Source: Campylobacteraceae bacterium (GTDB lineage Bacteria; Campylobacterota; Campylobacteria; Campylobacterales; Sulfurovaceae). Taken from it: DNA of 14,455 nucleotides. The notes under the pieces are model-generated. The model was not told the DNA's origin and ran no database searches. It saw only the letters and a list, made by a program, of their open reading frames with translations. The translations under genes and the position numbers were made by a program. Every line of letters begins with the position of its first letter. Position 1 is the stretch's first letter. The stretch spans positions 1 through 14,455 of the forward strand of contig JALSOO010000023.1 of NCBI GenBank assembly GCA_026986355.1, given 5' to 3'. Below, one piece after another: positions 1-7,545 of this stretch.

Positions 1-127
1 CACTCATTCGGTATGAAATATGGTGCCATGCACCTTTGACGTCTGTAAATCTAAAATCTACAAACTCAACTTCATTCTCTTCACAAAATGTAAAAAACTC
101 TTCTACACCGTTTACAAATTTACCCAT
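1..127 (-). CDS. glnA: Glutamine synthetase, N-terminal fragment (cut by window edge)
   Basis: GlnA condenses glutamate and ammonia to glutamine using ATP, the main ammonia-assimilation reaction in the cytoplasm. Only the first 42 codons are present; the gene runs off the left edge. The visible peptide starts MGKFVNGVEEFF and contains EVEFVDFRFTDVKG at about residues 19-32, the conserved N-terminal (beta-grasp) signature of bacterial type I glutamine synthetase (E. coli has EVKFVDLRFTDTKG). The ATG at 127 is preceded by a good AGGAG box about 8 nt upstream, which fixes the start. It lies 71 bp downstream of the histidinol-phosphatase gene on the same strand and has its own likely promoter in that gap. 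Active-site and adenylylation residues are outside the window, so the subtype cannot be judged. Confidence 0.9.
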   Translation of the reverse strand, partial: MGKFVNGVEEFFTFCEENEVEFVDFRFTDVKGAWHHISYRMS

Positions 128-158
128 GTGGTATCTCCTAAAAGTTTAAGTTGTAATG

Positions 159-169
159 ATTGTATCAAA
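159..169 (-). promoter_or_regulatory. Candidate sigma-70 promoter for glnA (extended -10)
   Basis: On the minus strand this reads TTTGATACAAT, an extended -10 of TTTGnTAnAAT form. A start about 7 nt downstream would give a leader of roughly 25 nt before the AGGAG box of glnA. No clear -35 is visible, as is common in Campylobacterota. It suggests glnA can be transcribed independently of the upstream phosphatase gene. Inferred from sequence only. Confidence 0.5.
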
Positions 170-198
170 TCTTTTTATAAAACTGTTACGATTAATGT

Positions 199-978
199 CT
201 AAAAAGTAATCATTTTAGCTTGACGTTGTTCAAAAGTAACAGCTTTTGTATAACCTATTTTTTTAGCTAATGTTATAACTTCATCATATCTAAAGCCTAT
301 CTGTCCAATAGCGTGAGCATCAGATGAAAAGGTAATAGGTATATCTAACTCATATGCCATCTCCAATAGAAGAGGAGAGGGGTATATCTCTTTAATTGGT
401 TTTCTTAATCCTGCAGAGTTAAGTTCTATAACCATATTTGATTTTTTTATCGCTTTTAGTGCATTTTCTGCAATAAGACGTATATCTCTTTTTGGCATAA
501 ATTTAAATATTTTTATTAAGTCTAAATGACCTACTATATCAAAATATCCTGTTTTTGCCATCGCTTCTATATTATCAAAATACTCTTGCCAAATTTGGTC
601 TATATCTCTATTCTTATACTCATTTTTATAGTCTGGGTGGTCAAAACCCCACTCTCCAAGGAAATGAACAGAGCCTATAAGATAATCAACTTTTGAATTA
701 ATAACACGTTGGTCTATATATCCTTTGAGATAATCGACCTCATATCCCAATAGAATTTGAATACTATTTTTATATTTATCTCTTAAGCTTATTACATCTT
801 TTTCATAGGCACTCATCTCATCAAAATTGAGACGATAGTAGGAGTCAAAATTCATAGGGGCATGTTCTGAAAAGCCGTATATATCTACTCCTAGCTCTAT
901 GGCTCGTTTTATATAGGAGTCCATAGAGCCTTTTGCATGGTTACATCGTGTTGTGTGGTTGTGTAAATCTATTCTCAT
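199..978 (-). CDS. hisJ: Histidinol-phosphatase, PHP family (HisJ type)
   Basis: Probably dephosphorylates L-histidinol phosphate, the next-to-last step of histidine biosynthesis, using a metal cluster in a PHP-type TIM-like barrel. The 259-residue length fits the HisJ/HisK family. Visible metal-ligand motifs in order: H6-x-H8 (DLHNHT), FSEHAP with H39, GYEVDYL with E80, GSVHFLGEWGFD with H105, GHLDLIK with H151, and SSDAHAIGQIG with D220 and H222. The GSVHFL and SSDAH motifs favour histidinol-phosphatase over generic PHP phosphoesterases or DNA polymerase PHP domains. The ATG at 978 has only a weak Shine-Dalgarno, and the preceding gene on this strand (the Bax-like protein) ends 41 bp upstream, so co-transcription is plausible. 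No other his gene is in the window, so the substrate is inferred from family resemblance. Confidence 0.82.
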   Translation of the reverse strand: MRIDLHNHTTRCNHAKGSMDSYIKRAIELGVDIYGFSEHAPMNFDSYYRLNFDEMSAYEKDVISLRDKYKNSIQILLGYEVDYLKGYIDQRVINSKVDYLIGSVHFLGEWGFDHPDYKNEYKNRDIDQIWQEYFDNIEAMAKTGYFDIVGHLDLIKIFKFMPKRDIRLIAENALKAIKKSNMVIELNSAGLRKPIKEIYPSPLLLEMAYELDIPITFSSDAHAIGQIGFRYDEVITLAKKIGYTKAVTFEQRQAKMITF

Positions 979-1019
979 TTCAAAACTTTAGCATAAAATA
1001 TATAGTTTAACTATATTTT

Positions 1020-1904
1020 TTATAAATATCTCTCATCAATTTTAAATTTATCAAATTTTCTAAGTTTATTATGTACAATAAAGCTTCTTAATCTTTTTGT
1101 GTACTTCTTTCCTAGCTCACAATAGTTGATTAAATATTGCACTAAAATAAGTGGATTGTTTGTAATGTTTCTTTTTCTTCTAAAGCTTTTATACGCTCCT
1201 CGACCTATTGTTACAAAATAGTCATCTACAGCATCGCTAAGTGATTTATATTTTTTAACATAGATATGTTTACCTTTTCGTGTACCTTTGGTTCTCATTC
1301 TTGGTTCATTTTTATCATATGACCACATACCAAAGATATTGTTACCTTTTTTAAAGAACCTAGACTCTCCCCATGCAGATTCAATTGCTGCTTGAGCCAA
1401 TACAATACTTACAGGGTGAGTTTTTAATCTATTTGCTAATTTATTAATATCTTCAGTTCGATATTTTTTGAATAAATCAGATATAAATTTTGTATCATCA
1501 ACTGTCCACTCTTCTTTTGAAGTTGCACGTAGAGATAACACACGCTCTCTTTTTAATTTTAGTTTCTCTTTTGAGATTAAAATAGCAGGAAGAATCATAT
1601 GAAAGAACTTCTGCTTTTTCTCTGAAACTTCCAATTTTTTTAACGATATGGTATTTGTATAGTTAATTGGTTTAATTCTTTTATTAGTAAAGATTTCAAT
1701 ATCGCTTGGCTTTTTAATCTTTTTATTGACAACAGTAACTTTAGTACTTGGTTGTATAATCTTTTTCTTTTCTACAGGTGTCGTATATTCTACAGTATCA
1801 ACATCATATTTTTCAATATTTGCCTCGACTGATTCTAAATATGCATCATCAAAAGCAAAAACAGCTAAAGTTGAGATGAAAAATATTAAAAAATGTTTTT
1901 TCAT
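1020..1904 (-). CDS. Secreted Bax-like glucosaminidase-domain protein
   Basis: Predicted exported peptidoglycan hydrolase (beta-N-acetylglucosaminidase fold, as in E. coli Bax) acting in the periplasm. Residues 1-17 form a signal peptide: MKKH, a hydrophobic stretch, then a plausible cleavage after VFA. Residues 18-95 are a charged, probably disordered linker rich in K, T and V. From about residue 100 the Bax signature MILPAILISKEKLKLKRERVL appears, followed by HPVSIVLAQAAIESAWGESRF, where E175 is the expected catalytic acid, then GNNIFGMWSY and a YKSLSDAVDDYF segment typical of the glucosaminidase domain. The ATG at 1904 is preceded by AAAGGA with 10-nt spacing and a TATAAT box. It reads toward hisJ and diverges from acpP across a long non-coding gap. 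The exact bond cleaved is not visible from sequence. Confidence 0.82.
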   Translation of the reverse strand: MKKHFLIFFISTLAVFAFDDAYLESVEANIEKYDVDTVEYTTPVEKKKIIQPSTKVTVVNKKIKKPSDIEIFTNKRIKPINYTNTISLKKLEVSEKKQKFFHMILPAILISKEKLKLKRERVLSLRATSKEEWTVDDTKFISDLFKKYRTEDINKLANRLKTHPVSIVLAQAAIESAWGESRFFKKGNNIFGMWSYDKNEPRMRTKGTRKGKHIYVKKYKSLSDAVDDYFVTIGRGAYKSFRRKRNITNNPLILVQYLINYCELGKKYTKRLRSFIVHNKLRKFDKFKIDERYL

Positions 1905-1936
1905 GTTGTATGTATCCTTTTGGAAAAAATTTCGGA

Positions 1937-1942
1937 ATTATA
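1937..1942 (-). promoter_or_regulatory. Candidate promoter of the Bax-like gene (-10 TATAAT)
   Basis: The minus strand reads GCTATAATTCCGAAA, a consensus -10 preceded by GC, about 30 bp upstream of the start codon, with the AAAGGA ribosome site between them. The downstream bases TTnCGAAA recur after the rpmB -10 box. Confidence 0.55.
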
Positions 1943-2250
1943 GCTGTAATAAATTATATAAACCTTAAAATGATATTTTTTATATAAAATATTTTTTTTG
2001 AAATAATGATATTGTGGCTTTTGAATAGATTTTATTTTTTTTAGAAAATTTTTTATAAAAAATCAAAAAACTCTTCACTAATCTAATTATAAATAATATT
2101 TATAGTTATTTTTAATATATTTTTATCCTTTAAACTCTATATAAAATACTTACATTATATATACACTGATAATTTACACAATTAATTTAACTAAATTTCT
2201 ATATAAAACAGATATATCTCCTAATAAAATATTTTTTGTTGATTTAGAGG

Positions 2251-2298
2251 TTTTCTTATGAAAATAGTGTTAATCTGATGGTCTATTTTATAAGAAAA
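2251..2298. repeat. Long inverted repeat (16-bp stem, one bulged G) upstream of acpP
   Basis: The left arm, 2251-2267, reads TTTTCTTATGAAAATAG. The right arm, 2283-2298, reads CTATTTTATAAGAAAA. They are complementary over 16 bp, with G2260 as the only unpaired base. The 15-nt loop (2268-2282) contains most of the G and C of the area. It ends about 45 bp before the acpP -10 box. The fit is much longer than the other AT palindromes nearby. Function is unknown; it could be a small structured RNA, a terminator-like structure or a regulator-binding site. Confidence 0.6.
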
Positions 2299-2342
2299 AG
2301 CTCAAAGAACAAGAAGAGATAACTATATTTATTTTTTTTTGA

Positions 2343-2348
2343 TATACT
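2343..2348 (+). promoter_or_regulatory. Candidate promoter of the acpP-fabF-accA operon
   Basis: TATACT preceded by GA and a run of nine T residues (2332-2340) resembles Campylobacterota housekeeping promoters, where T-rich upstream DNA replaces a -35 box. It lies about 35 bp upstream of the acpP ATG, leaving room for a short leader and the AGGAGAG ribosome site at about 2373-2379. Confidence 0.5.
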
Positions 2349-2383
2349 TACAAGCATAAAAAATAAATAATTAGGAGAGTGTT

Positions 2384-2617
2384 ATGGCACTATTTGATGA
2401 TGTAAAAGAAGTTGTGGTTGAGCAATTAAATGTAAGCCCAGAAGAGGTAAAAGAGGATTCAAAGTTTGTAGAAGATTTAGGGGCAGATAGTTTAGATGTG
2501 GTTGAACTTGTAATGGCACTTGAAGAGAAATTTGATATTGAAATTCCAGATGAAGACGCTGAAAAAATTGCAAATGTTTCAGATGCAATTAAATTCATAG
2601 AAAATATTCAAGCATAG
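2384..2617 (+). CDS. acpP: Acyl carrier protein
   Basis: Small acidic cytoplasmic protein that carries growing fatty-acyl chains on a 4'-phosphopantetheine arm. The 77-residue length is normal. The attachment site is the DSLD motif (GADSLDVVELVMALEEKF), with Ser36 as the modified residue. The rest matches the helix II-III pattern (FDIEIPDEDAEKI), as expected for type II fatty-acid synthesis. The ATG has a strong AGGAG box about 7 nt upstream. It is the first gene of an acpP-fabF-accA series. In Helicobacter and Campylobacter, as I recall, fabG lies a little upstream in the same order; here the upstream 479 bp contains no fabG. A hairpin directly after the stop may keep acpP mRNA more abundant than the downstream genes. 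Confidence 0.97.
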   Translation: MALFDDVKEVVVEQLNVSPEEVKEDSKFVEDLGADSLDVVELVMALEEKFDIEIPDEDAEKIANVSDAIKFIENIQA

Positions 2618-2622
2618 TCTTT

Positions 2623-2644
2623 AAGCCTCTCATTAGAGAGGGTT
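2623..2644 (+). terminator. Hairpin between acpP and fabF (attenuator or mRNA stabiliser)
   Basis: CCTCTC at 2626-2631 and GAGAGG at 2636-2641 form a perfect 6-bp stem with an ATTA loop. After one G/G mismatch the stem extends by TAA/TTA. The sequence after it (TTAAACTATA) is not a strong U tract, so partial termination or 3'-end protection of acpP mRNA is more likely than a full stop. Confidence 0.5.
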
Positions 2645-2721
2645 ATTAAACTATATATGAAATCATTAACAATATAAAAAATGGTTTGATGTATATCTTA
2701 AAAAGAGCATAGGAGATAGAA

Positions 2722-3939
2722 TTGAAAAGAGTAGTAGTTACTGGCTTAGGAATGATTAACAGTGTTGGACAGGATAAAGAGAGTTCATTCTCTGCCATAT
2801 TAAATGGAGAATGTGGAATTAAAAAGATAGAACTTTTTGATGCTGAAAAATTTTCTGTAAAAATTGCAGGAGAGATTGTTGGTTTTGATGCAAGTACAGT
2901 AATGGATGGCAAAGAGGTTAAAAAAGCAGATAGATTTATTCATCTTGGAATCAAAGCTACGCAAGAGGCGATGGCTGATGCTGATTTTGGAGATGATATA
3001 GATATGGAGCGTTTTGGTATCTCTTCTGCATCTGGTATTGGTGGATTACCAAATATTGAAAAGAACTCTATTCTTTGCGACAAAAGAGGACCTAGAAGAA
3101 TCTCTCCTTTCTTTATTCCCTCCTCTTTAGTCAATATGTTGGGTGGATTTATCTCTATAGAACATGGTATTAAAGGACCAAATCTATCGTCTGTTACGGC
3201 TTGTGCAGCAGGAACACATGCTATTGCAGAGGCAACTAAAACTATTATGCTTGACGGTGCAGATAGAATGTTGGTTGTTGGTGCAGAGTCAGCAATTTGT
3301 GGTGCTGGTATTGGTGGTTTTGCTGCTATGAAAGCTTTGAGTACCAATAATGATAATCCAAAAGAGTCATCAAGACCATTTGATGCTAATAGAAATGGTT
3401 TTGTCATGGGAGAGGGTGCAGGAGCTCTTGTTTTAGAAGATTACGATTTAGCAGTAGCTCGTGGTGCAAAAATATATGGTGAAGTGATAGGGTTTGGAGA
3501 GAGTGGAGATGCGAACCATATTACAACTCCAGTAGTAGATGGACCTCTTCGTGCAATGAAATCTGCTATGAGAATGGCGAAAAATCCAAAAGTAGATTAT
3601 ATCAATGCACATGGTACATCAACTCCTGCTAATGATAAAAATGAGACGGAAGCAGTAAAAGCACTATTTGGTGATAGAGATAGTTGTCCTCCTGTAAGTT
3701 CAATAAAAGGTCAAATTGGACATTGTCTAGGTGCAGCAGGTGCTATTGAGGCTATTGTCTCTCTAATGGCAATGCGTGATGGAAAACTTCCTCCAACAAT
3801 CAACTATACAACTCCTGATGAGAATTGTGACCTAGATTATGTAACAGATGGTGTTAGAGATGCAGACTTAAATGTAGTTATGAGTAACTCATTTGGTTTT
3901 GGTGGAACAAATGGAGTTGTAATCTTCAAAAAGATATAA
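2722..3939 (+). CDS. fabF: Beta-ketoacyl-ACP synthase II
   Basis: Condenses malonyl-ACP with acyl-ACP in each elongation round of type II fatty-acid synthesis. The 405 residues are typical for FabF. The Cys-His-His triad is visible: C161 in SSVTACAAGTHAIAEA, H297 in INAHGTSTPANDKNETEA and H334 in SIKGQIGHCLGAAGA (with K329 nearby). The C-terminal SNSFGFGGTN is also present. The start is TTG at 2722, preceded by AGGAG at 2711-2715 with 6-nt spacing; the next in-frame methionine (residue 11) would cut into the first beta strand (RVVVTGLGMIN), so TTG is preferred. It follows acpP after 104 bp and a hairpin, and is followed by accA after 10 bp. The weak start and the preceding hairpin should keep FabF below ACP. 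The Cys-His-His set excludes a FabH-type Cys-His-Asn enzyme. Confidence 0.96.
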   Translation: MKRVVVTGLGMINSVGQDKESSFSAILNGECGIKKIELFDAEKFSVKIAGEIVGFDASTVMDGKEVKKADRFIHLGIKATQEAMADADFGDDIDMERFGISSASGIGGLPNIEKNSILCDKRGPRRISPFFIPSSLVNMLGGFISIEHGIKGPNLSSVTACAAGTHAIAEATKTIMLDGADRMLVVGAESAICGAGIGGFAAMKALSTNNDNPKESSRPFDANRNGFVMGEGAGALVLEDYDLAVARGAKIYGEVIGFGESGDANHITTPVVDGPLRAMKSAMRMAKNPKVDYINAHGTSTPANDKNETEAVKALFGDRDSCPPVSSIKGQIGHCLGAAGAIEAIVSLMAMRDGKLPPTINYTTPDENCDLDYVTDGVRDADLNVVMSNSFGFGGTNGVVIFKKI

Positions 3940-3949
3940 GGATTTTGCT

Positions 3950-4894
3950 ATGGCAACCTATTTAGAGTTTGAAAAAAAGATAGAACAGATACAACAAGAT
4001 ATAGATTCAGCTCGTGCAAAAAATGATGAATATGCTTTAGAGAGTTTTGAAAAAGATTTAGAGAAAGAGGTTTTAAAAACTATGAAATCTCTTAGTGATT
4101 ATCAAAAACTACAATTAGCACGTCACCCAGATAGACCCTATGCTTTGGATTATATCCGTTTTATTATGGACGATGCTTATGAGATTCATGGAGATAGAGC
4201 CTTTCGTGATGACCCTGCAATTTTATGTTATATGGGCTATATTGATGGTCAAAAGACAATGGTTATTGGCGAACAGAAAGGTCGAGGTACAAAACATAAG
4301 CTCAAACGAAACTTTGGAATGCCAAATCCAGAGGGGTATAGAAAAGCTCTACGAGCTGTCAAACTTGCAGAGAAGTTTAATATCCCAGTACTTATGCTTA
4401 TAGACACCCCAGGTGCTTACCCAGGTCTTGGTGCAGAGGAGCGTGGACAGAGTGAAGCGATTGCTAAAAATCTTTTTGAGTTTACAAATATAAAAGTACC
4501 TATGATTTCTGTAGTTATTGGAGAGGGTGGTTCAGGTGGAGCATTAGCTATTGGTGTATCTGACAAATTAGCAATGATGCGTTATTCTGTATTTGCTGTT
4601 ATCTCTCCAGAGGGTTGTGCAGCTATTCTTTGGAATGACCCTAAAAAGGTAGAACAGGCAGCCAAAGCACTCAAGATTACACCAGATGATTTACTTGAAC
4701 ATGGATTAGTTGATGATGTTTTAGATGAGCCATTGATTGGTGCGCATAGAGATAAAAAAGTAGCAGCCGAAGTTGTAAAAAAATATTTTTTAGAAAATGT
4801 TTCAGCTCTAAAAGAGTTAACTATTGATGAGATGCTAGAGAAACGGTATCAACACTTAACATCAGTTGGTGCATTTAGTGAAGAGAGTAGTTAG
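3950..4894 (+). CDS. accA: Acetyl-CoA carboxylase carboxyltransferase, alpha subunit
   Basis: With AccD it transfers the carboxyl group from carboxybiotin to acetyl-CoA, giving malonyl-CoA, the first committed step of fatty-acid synthesis. The 314 residues match AccA. Conserved blocks in order: RHPDRPYALDYI (58-69), EQKGRGTK (108-115), NFGMPNPEGYRKALR (121-135), IDTPGAYPGLGAEERGQSEAIA (151-172) and GEGGSGGALAIGVSD (191-205), followed by SVFAVISPEGCAAILW. The ribosome site TAAGGAT overlaps the fabF stop codon and the gap is only 10 bp, so translation is probably coupled. AccD, AccB and AccC are not in the window. Two hairpins follow the gene. No anomalies seen. Confidence 0.97.
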   Translation: MATYLEFEKKIEQIQQDIDSARAKNDEYALESFEKDLEKEVLKTMKSLSDYQKLQLARHPDRPYALDYIRFIMDDAYEIHGDRAFRDDPAILCYMGYIDGQKTMVIGEQKGRGTKHKLKRNFGMPNPEGYRKALRAVKLAEKFNIPVLMLIDTPGAYPGLGAEERGQSEAIAKNLFEFTNIKVPMISVVIGEGGSGGALAIGVSDKLAMMRYSVFAVISPEGCAAILWNDPKKVEQAAKALKITPDDLLEHGLVDDVLDEPLIGAHRDKKVAAEVVKKYFLENVSALKELTIDEMLEKRYQHLTSVGAFSEESS

Positions 4895-4920
4895 ATAAGA
4901 GTTTTACTCTTATCTACTTT
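4892..4920 (+). terminator. Rho-independent terminator after accA
   Basis: A near-ideal hairpin begins in the accA stop codon: TAGATAAGAG (4892-4901), TTTTA loop, CTCTTATCTA (4907-4916), a 10-bp perfect stem, followed by CTTT. It closes the acpP-fabF-accA operon. The accA stop codon is part of the stem. Confidence 0.75.
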
Positions 4921-4941
4921 GAGGGTTTTTAGTTAACCCTC
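4921..4941. terminator. Second hairpin in the accA/dbpA convergent gap
   Basis: GAGGGTT (4921-4927) and AACCCTC (4935-4941) form a 7-bp stem with a TTTAGTT loop, followed on the plus strand by TTCTAATTT. It backs up the accA terminator; read leftward it lies just after the dbpA stop and may end that transcript too, though the minus-strand tail is not T-rich. Confidence 0.55.
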
Positions 4942-4948
4942 TTCTAAT

Positions 4949-6304
4949 TTACAACCACCAAATTCTTAATTTTTTTCCTTTTATCTTTCCATTTTTTAAT
5001 CCATTAAATGCTTTGCTTATAACAGATTTATCAATAGCCACATAAGAGTGTGTAGCATAAACATTGATTTTACCTATAAGTCTATTTTCTATCCCTATAT
5101 CTTTGCATAGTGTTCCTAAAATATCTCCTGCACGGATTTTCTTCTTTTTTCCTCCATCTATACATAGTGTAGCTACCGAACTTTGAAGATAGAAGTTTTT
5201 ATTTGGACGTAACTCATTTATAGTTTTAGCTTTTAATTGTGGTTGTATCTCGGATAGTTTAGTTAGCCCATACTCATCACATAGAGATATTGCTACTCCA
5301 CTCTTGTTGGCTCTAGCTGTTCTACCTATACGGTGAGTATAATCTTCGCTCTTCATTGGTATATCATAGTTGATAACAATATCTACATCTTTTATATCTA
5401 ATCCTCGTGATGCCAAATCAGTAGCTACCAAGATAGGAAGAGAGCCATTTGCAAATTGAAGCAACATCTCTTGACGCTCATACTGCTCCAAGTCTCCATT
5501 TAGGGTAGCAACATCAAATCCCTTTTTATTTAGTATGCTAGAGACCTCAACTGTTTTAGCTTTGGTATTACAAAATATAATAGCTAAAGAGGGTTGAAAG
5601 TGTTGTAGTGTTATAACAAGTGCTTTATCTTTCTCGTCAACAGAGTAGACGTACTCATCTACATCAATTTTCTCTTGTTTACTCTCTATCTTAATTTCTA
5701 TAGGATTTTTTAAAATTATTTTGGTTAACTTGTCAATATTGTCAGGGTAGGTTGCCGAAAAGAGTAGACTCTGTCGCTCTTTTGGAAGGTTAGAGACAAG
5801 TTTTAAAATATCATCAGCAAAACCCATATCGAGCATTCTATCTGCTTCATCTAAAATAAGGGTTTTGATTTTATCTAAATGAATTGTCTGCCTAGAGAAG
5901 TGGTCAAGTAGCCTACCTGGTGTGCCTATAAGAATATCTGCACCTTTTTCCAATGAGGCAACCTGTTTGGTCAATGATGTTCCTCCATAGAGTGTAACGA
6001 TTTTAACATCTTTTTTATACTGTGCCAATCTCCTGCACTCCATAGCAATCTGTTCAGAGAGTTCTCTAGTAGGGGCAATAATCAGTGCTTGTGGAAAATA
6101 CTCCTCTTTATCAAGCTTTAAAATAAGGGGCAAGGCAAATGCCAATGTTTTACCCGAACCTGTTTTTGCTTTGGCAACAACATCTTTCCCCTTAATAATA
6201 AGAGGTATACCTCTTTCTTGAATGGGGGTAGGGTGTATGTATCCTAAGTTTGTTAAATTTGTCAATACTTTTGAGGGTAGAGATAACTCTTTAAATGTAA
6301 TCAT
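4949..6304 (-). CDS. dbpA: ATP-dependent RNA helicase DbpA (DEAD-box, 50S assembly)
   Basis: DEAD-box helicase which, in E. coli, is activated by hairpin 92 of 23S rRNA and assists late 50S assembly. The 451 residues are close to E. coli DbpA (about 457). Domains: Q-motif region with F4 and HPTPIQE (24-30), motif I AKAKTGSGKT (44-53), Ia PTRELSEQ (78-85), GG and TPGR (128-131), DEAD at 152-155, SAT at 183-185, motif V ATDLASRGLD and motif VI HRIGRTAR (324-331). Residues 377-451 form the DbpA-specific RNA-binding domain (ATLCIDGGKKKKIRAGDIL, then GKINVYATHSYVAID and GKIKGKKLRI), which supports DbpA over RhlE or CsdA. Motif VI has A where most family members have G (GRTGR). The start lies only 3 nt after the argJ stop with a weak ribosome site, so it is probably co-transcribed and coupled. 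Confidence 0.92.
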   Translation of the reverse strand: MITFKELSLPSKVLTNLTNLGYIHPTPIQERGIPLIIKGKDVVAKAKTGSGKTLAFALPLILKLDKEEYFPQALIIAPTRELSEQIAMECRRLAQYKKDVKIVTLYGGTSLTKQVASLEKGADILIGTPGRLLDHFSRQTIHLDKIKTLILDEADRMLDMGFADDILKLVSNLPKERQSLLFSATYPDNIDKLTKIILKNPIEIKIESKQEKIDVDEYVYSVDEKDKALVITLQHFQPSLAIIFCNTKAKTVEVSSILNKKGFDVATLNGDLEQYERQEMLLQFANGSLPILVATDLASRGLDIKDVDIVINYDIPMKSEDYTHRIGRTARANKSGVAISLCDEYGLTKLSEIQPQLKAKTINELRPNKNFYLQSSVATLCIDGGKKKKIRAGDILGTLCKDIGIENRLIGKINVYATHSYVAIDKSVISKAFNGLKNGKIKGKKLRIWWL

Positions 6305-6307
6305 AGT

Positions 6308-7498
6308 TTAAGTTCTATACTCTGCATTAATTTTTACATACTCATACGATAAGTCACACCCATAAGAGGTATAGTTCCCTTCTCCTAAACCAAGGTCACA
6401 TGTTACTTTGAAACTACTATTTTTCATAATTTTATAGGCTTTATCTTCACGCTCTTTGTCTAGTTCTCTCTGTTCATCAGAGTAGATGAGTAGATTATCA
6501 TAATAGATTGTTAATCTCTTCTCATCACACTCAATGCCACTTGCACCAATTGTTGATGCTATTCGTCCCCAGTTTGGGTCTTCGCCAAATAGAGCTGTCT
6601 TGACCAAGAGAGAGTTAGATAGAGCCATAGAGGCTTTTCGTGCCTCTTCATTGCTTTTTGCACCTTTTACCTCAAATACTACAACTTTATTTGAACCCTC
6701 TCCATCTTTTAGAATCATCATTGCTAGTTCAAAGGTTATCTTGTTTAGTGCTTCTCTAAATGCCTCTTTGTTGTATGCTCCTGATACTTTGTTGGCTAAA
6801 AGCATAATAGTATCATTAGTAGAGGTATCTCCATCTACAGAGATACGATTAAATGAACCCTCGGTAGCTTCGCTTAATAGCTCTTCCATATCATCTTTTG
6901 GAATATCTGCATCTGTGATTATAAAGCATAGCATTGTCGCCATAGCAGGGTTAATCATACCTGCACCTTTGCAGATTGCACCTATATTAAATGACTCTCC
7001 ACTATCAAGTTCAACTCTGAAACATAACTCTTTTTTAAACTTATCAGTAGTCATAATTGAACGAGCTGTTTTATCGGAGTTTTTAGCATTATAATCAAAC
7101 TTATCAAATGCAGAGGTAATCTTCTCTTGATTTAGACGATAGCCAATGACTCCTGTTGAGGACATAATAGGGTTTTCTAAAGTATGAAATCTATCCAATT
7201 TCTCAAAAATAGCTTCAATATCTTTAACTCCTTGCTCTCCTGTCATAGCATTGGCATTTTTGGAGTTTATTAATATAAAATTAGTTTTAAAATCTTTTGG
7301 ATATTTCTGATAATGTTTTATAGGTGATGCTTGAAATTTATTGGTTGTAAATCGTGATGAAACATCACATAAGGTATGAGAACGTATAAATGCTACATCT
7401 CCATCATTGGAATCTGTTTTCATTCCTACATTAACACCATCGCTGTAAAAGCCTTGAACATTGTCCAGACCACCTTTTAGTGAAAATAGATTAAACAT
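6308..7498 (-). CDS. argJ: Arginine biosynthesis ArgJ (ornithine acetyltransferase / N-acetylglutamate synthase)
   Basis: Recycles the acetyl group from N-acetylornithine to glutamate in the cyclic arginine pathway; some members also make N-acetylglutamate from acetyl-CoA. The 396 residues are typical of the full alpha-beta precursor. The self-cleavage site is clear: KGAGMINPAMATMLCFIITDA, with cleavage expected before T188, which becomes the N-terminal nucleophile of the beta chain. Other conserved parts are the MSSTGVIGYRL segment (112-122), VDGDTSTNDT, FGEDPNWGRI and a C-terminal CDLSYEYVKINAEYRT. The ATG at 7498 has AAAGGA about 8 nt upstream. It follows rpmB after a terminator hairpin and leads into dbpA. 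Whether it is mono- or bifunctional cannot be decided from the sequence. Confidence 0.95.
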   Translation of the reverse strand: MFNLFSLKGGLDNVQGFYSDGVNVGMKTDSNDGDVAFIRSHTLCDVSSRFTTNKFQASPIKHYQKYPKDFKTNFILINSKNANAMTGEQGVKDIEAIFEKLDRFHTLENPIMSSTGVIGYRLNQEKITSAFDKFDYNAKNSDKTARSIMTTDKFKKELCFRVELDSGESFNIGAICKGAGMINPAMATMLCFIITDADIPKDDMEELLSEATEGSFNRISVDGDTSTNDTIMLLANKVSGAYNKEAFREALNKITFELAMMILKDGEGSNKVVVFEVKGAKSNEEARKASMALSNSLLVKTALFGEDPNWGRIASTIGASGIECDEKRLTIYYDNLLIYSDEQRELDKEREDKAYKIMKNSSFKVTCDLGLGEGNYTSYGCDLSYEYVKINAEYRT

Positions 7499-7545
7499 TA
7501 ATATGTTCCTTTATAAATAGTTAAAAAAGTAGAAAAGAGAGAGAA

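Larger units (their letters stand above)
1905..2383. other. 479-bp AT-rich non-coding region between divergent genes
   Basis: No open frame with a plausible start and length lies on either strand, and I see no tRNA- or rRNA-like sequence. The DNA is extremely AT-rich with long T and A runs. It holds the leftward promoter of the Bax-like gene near 1940, a bulged inverted repeat at 2251-2298, and the rightward acpP promoter and ribosome site at 2343-2383. The stretch from about 1960 to 2250 shows nothing I can assign; short AT-only palindromes there (for example TATAAAT/ATTTATA near 2090-2105) are expected by composition. Confidence 0.7.

Noticed and set aside
20..202. 60-codon open frame on the plus strand at the left edge
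   Set aside because: It is antisense to the glnA start and its promoter region; the minus-strand reading gives a recognisable glutamine synthetase N-terminus.
1000..1016. Palindrome atatagtt/aactatat between hisJ and the Bax-like gene as a terminator
   Set aside because: Almost entirely A-T with a 1-nt loop, in DNA where such palindromes are frequent; no stable hairpin expected.
2940..3407. A 155-codon open frame on the minus strand
   Set aside because: Antisense to the catalytic part of fabF, with low-complexity Ala/Pro/Ile/Ser composition and no start signals.
6534..7094. A 186-codon open frame on the plus strand
   Set aside because: It lies entirely antisense to argJ, whose motifs are intact. 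Its Ser/Ala/Pro/Ile-rich product looks like an antisense translation, and there is no ribosome site.
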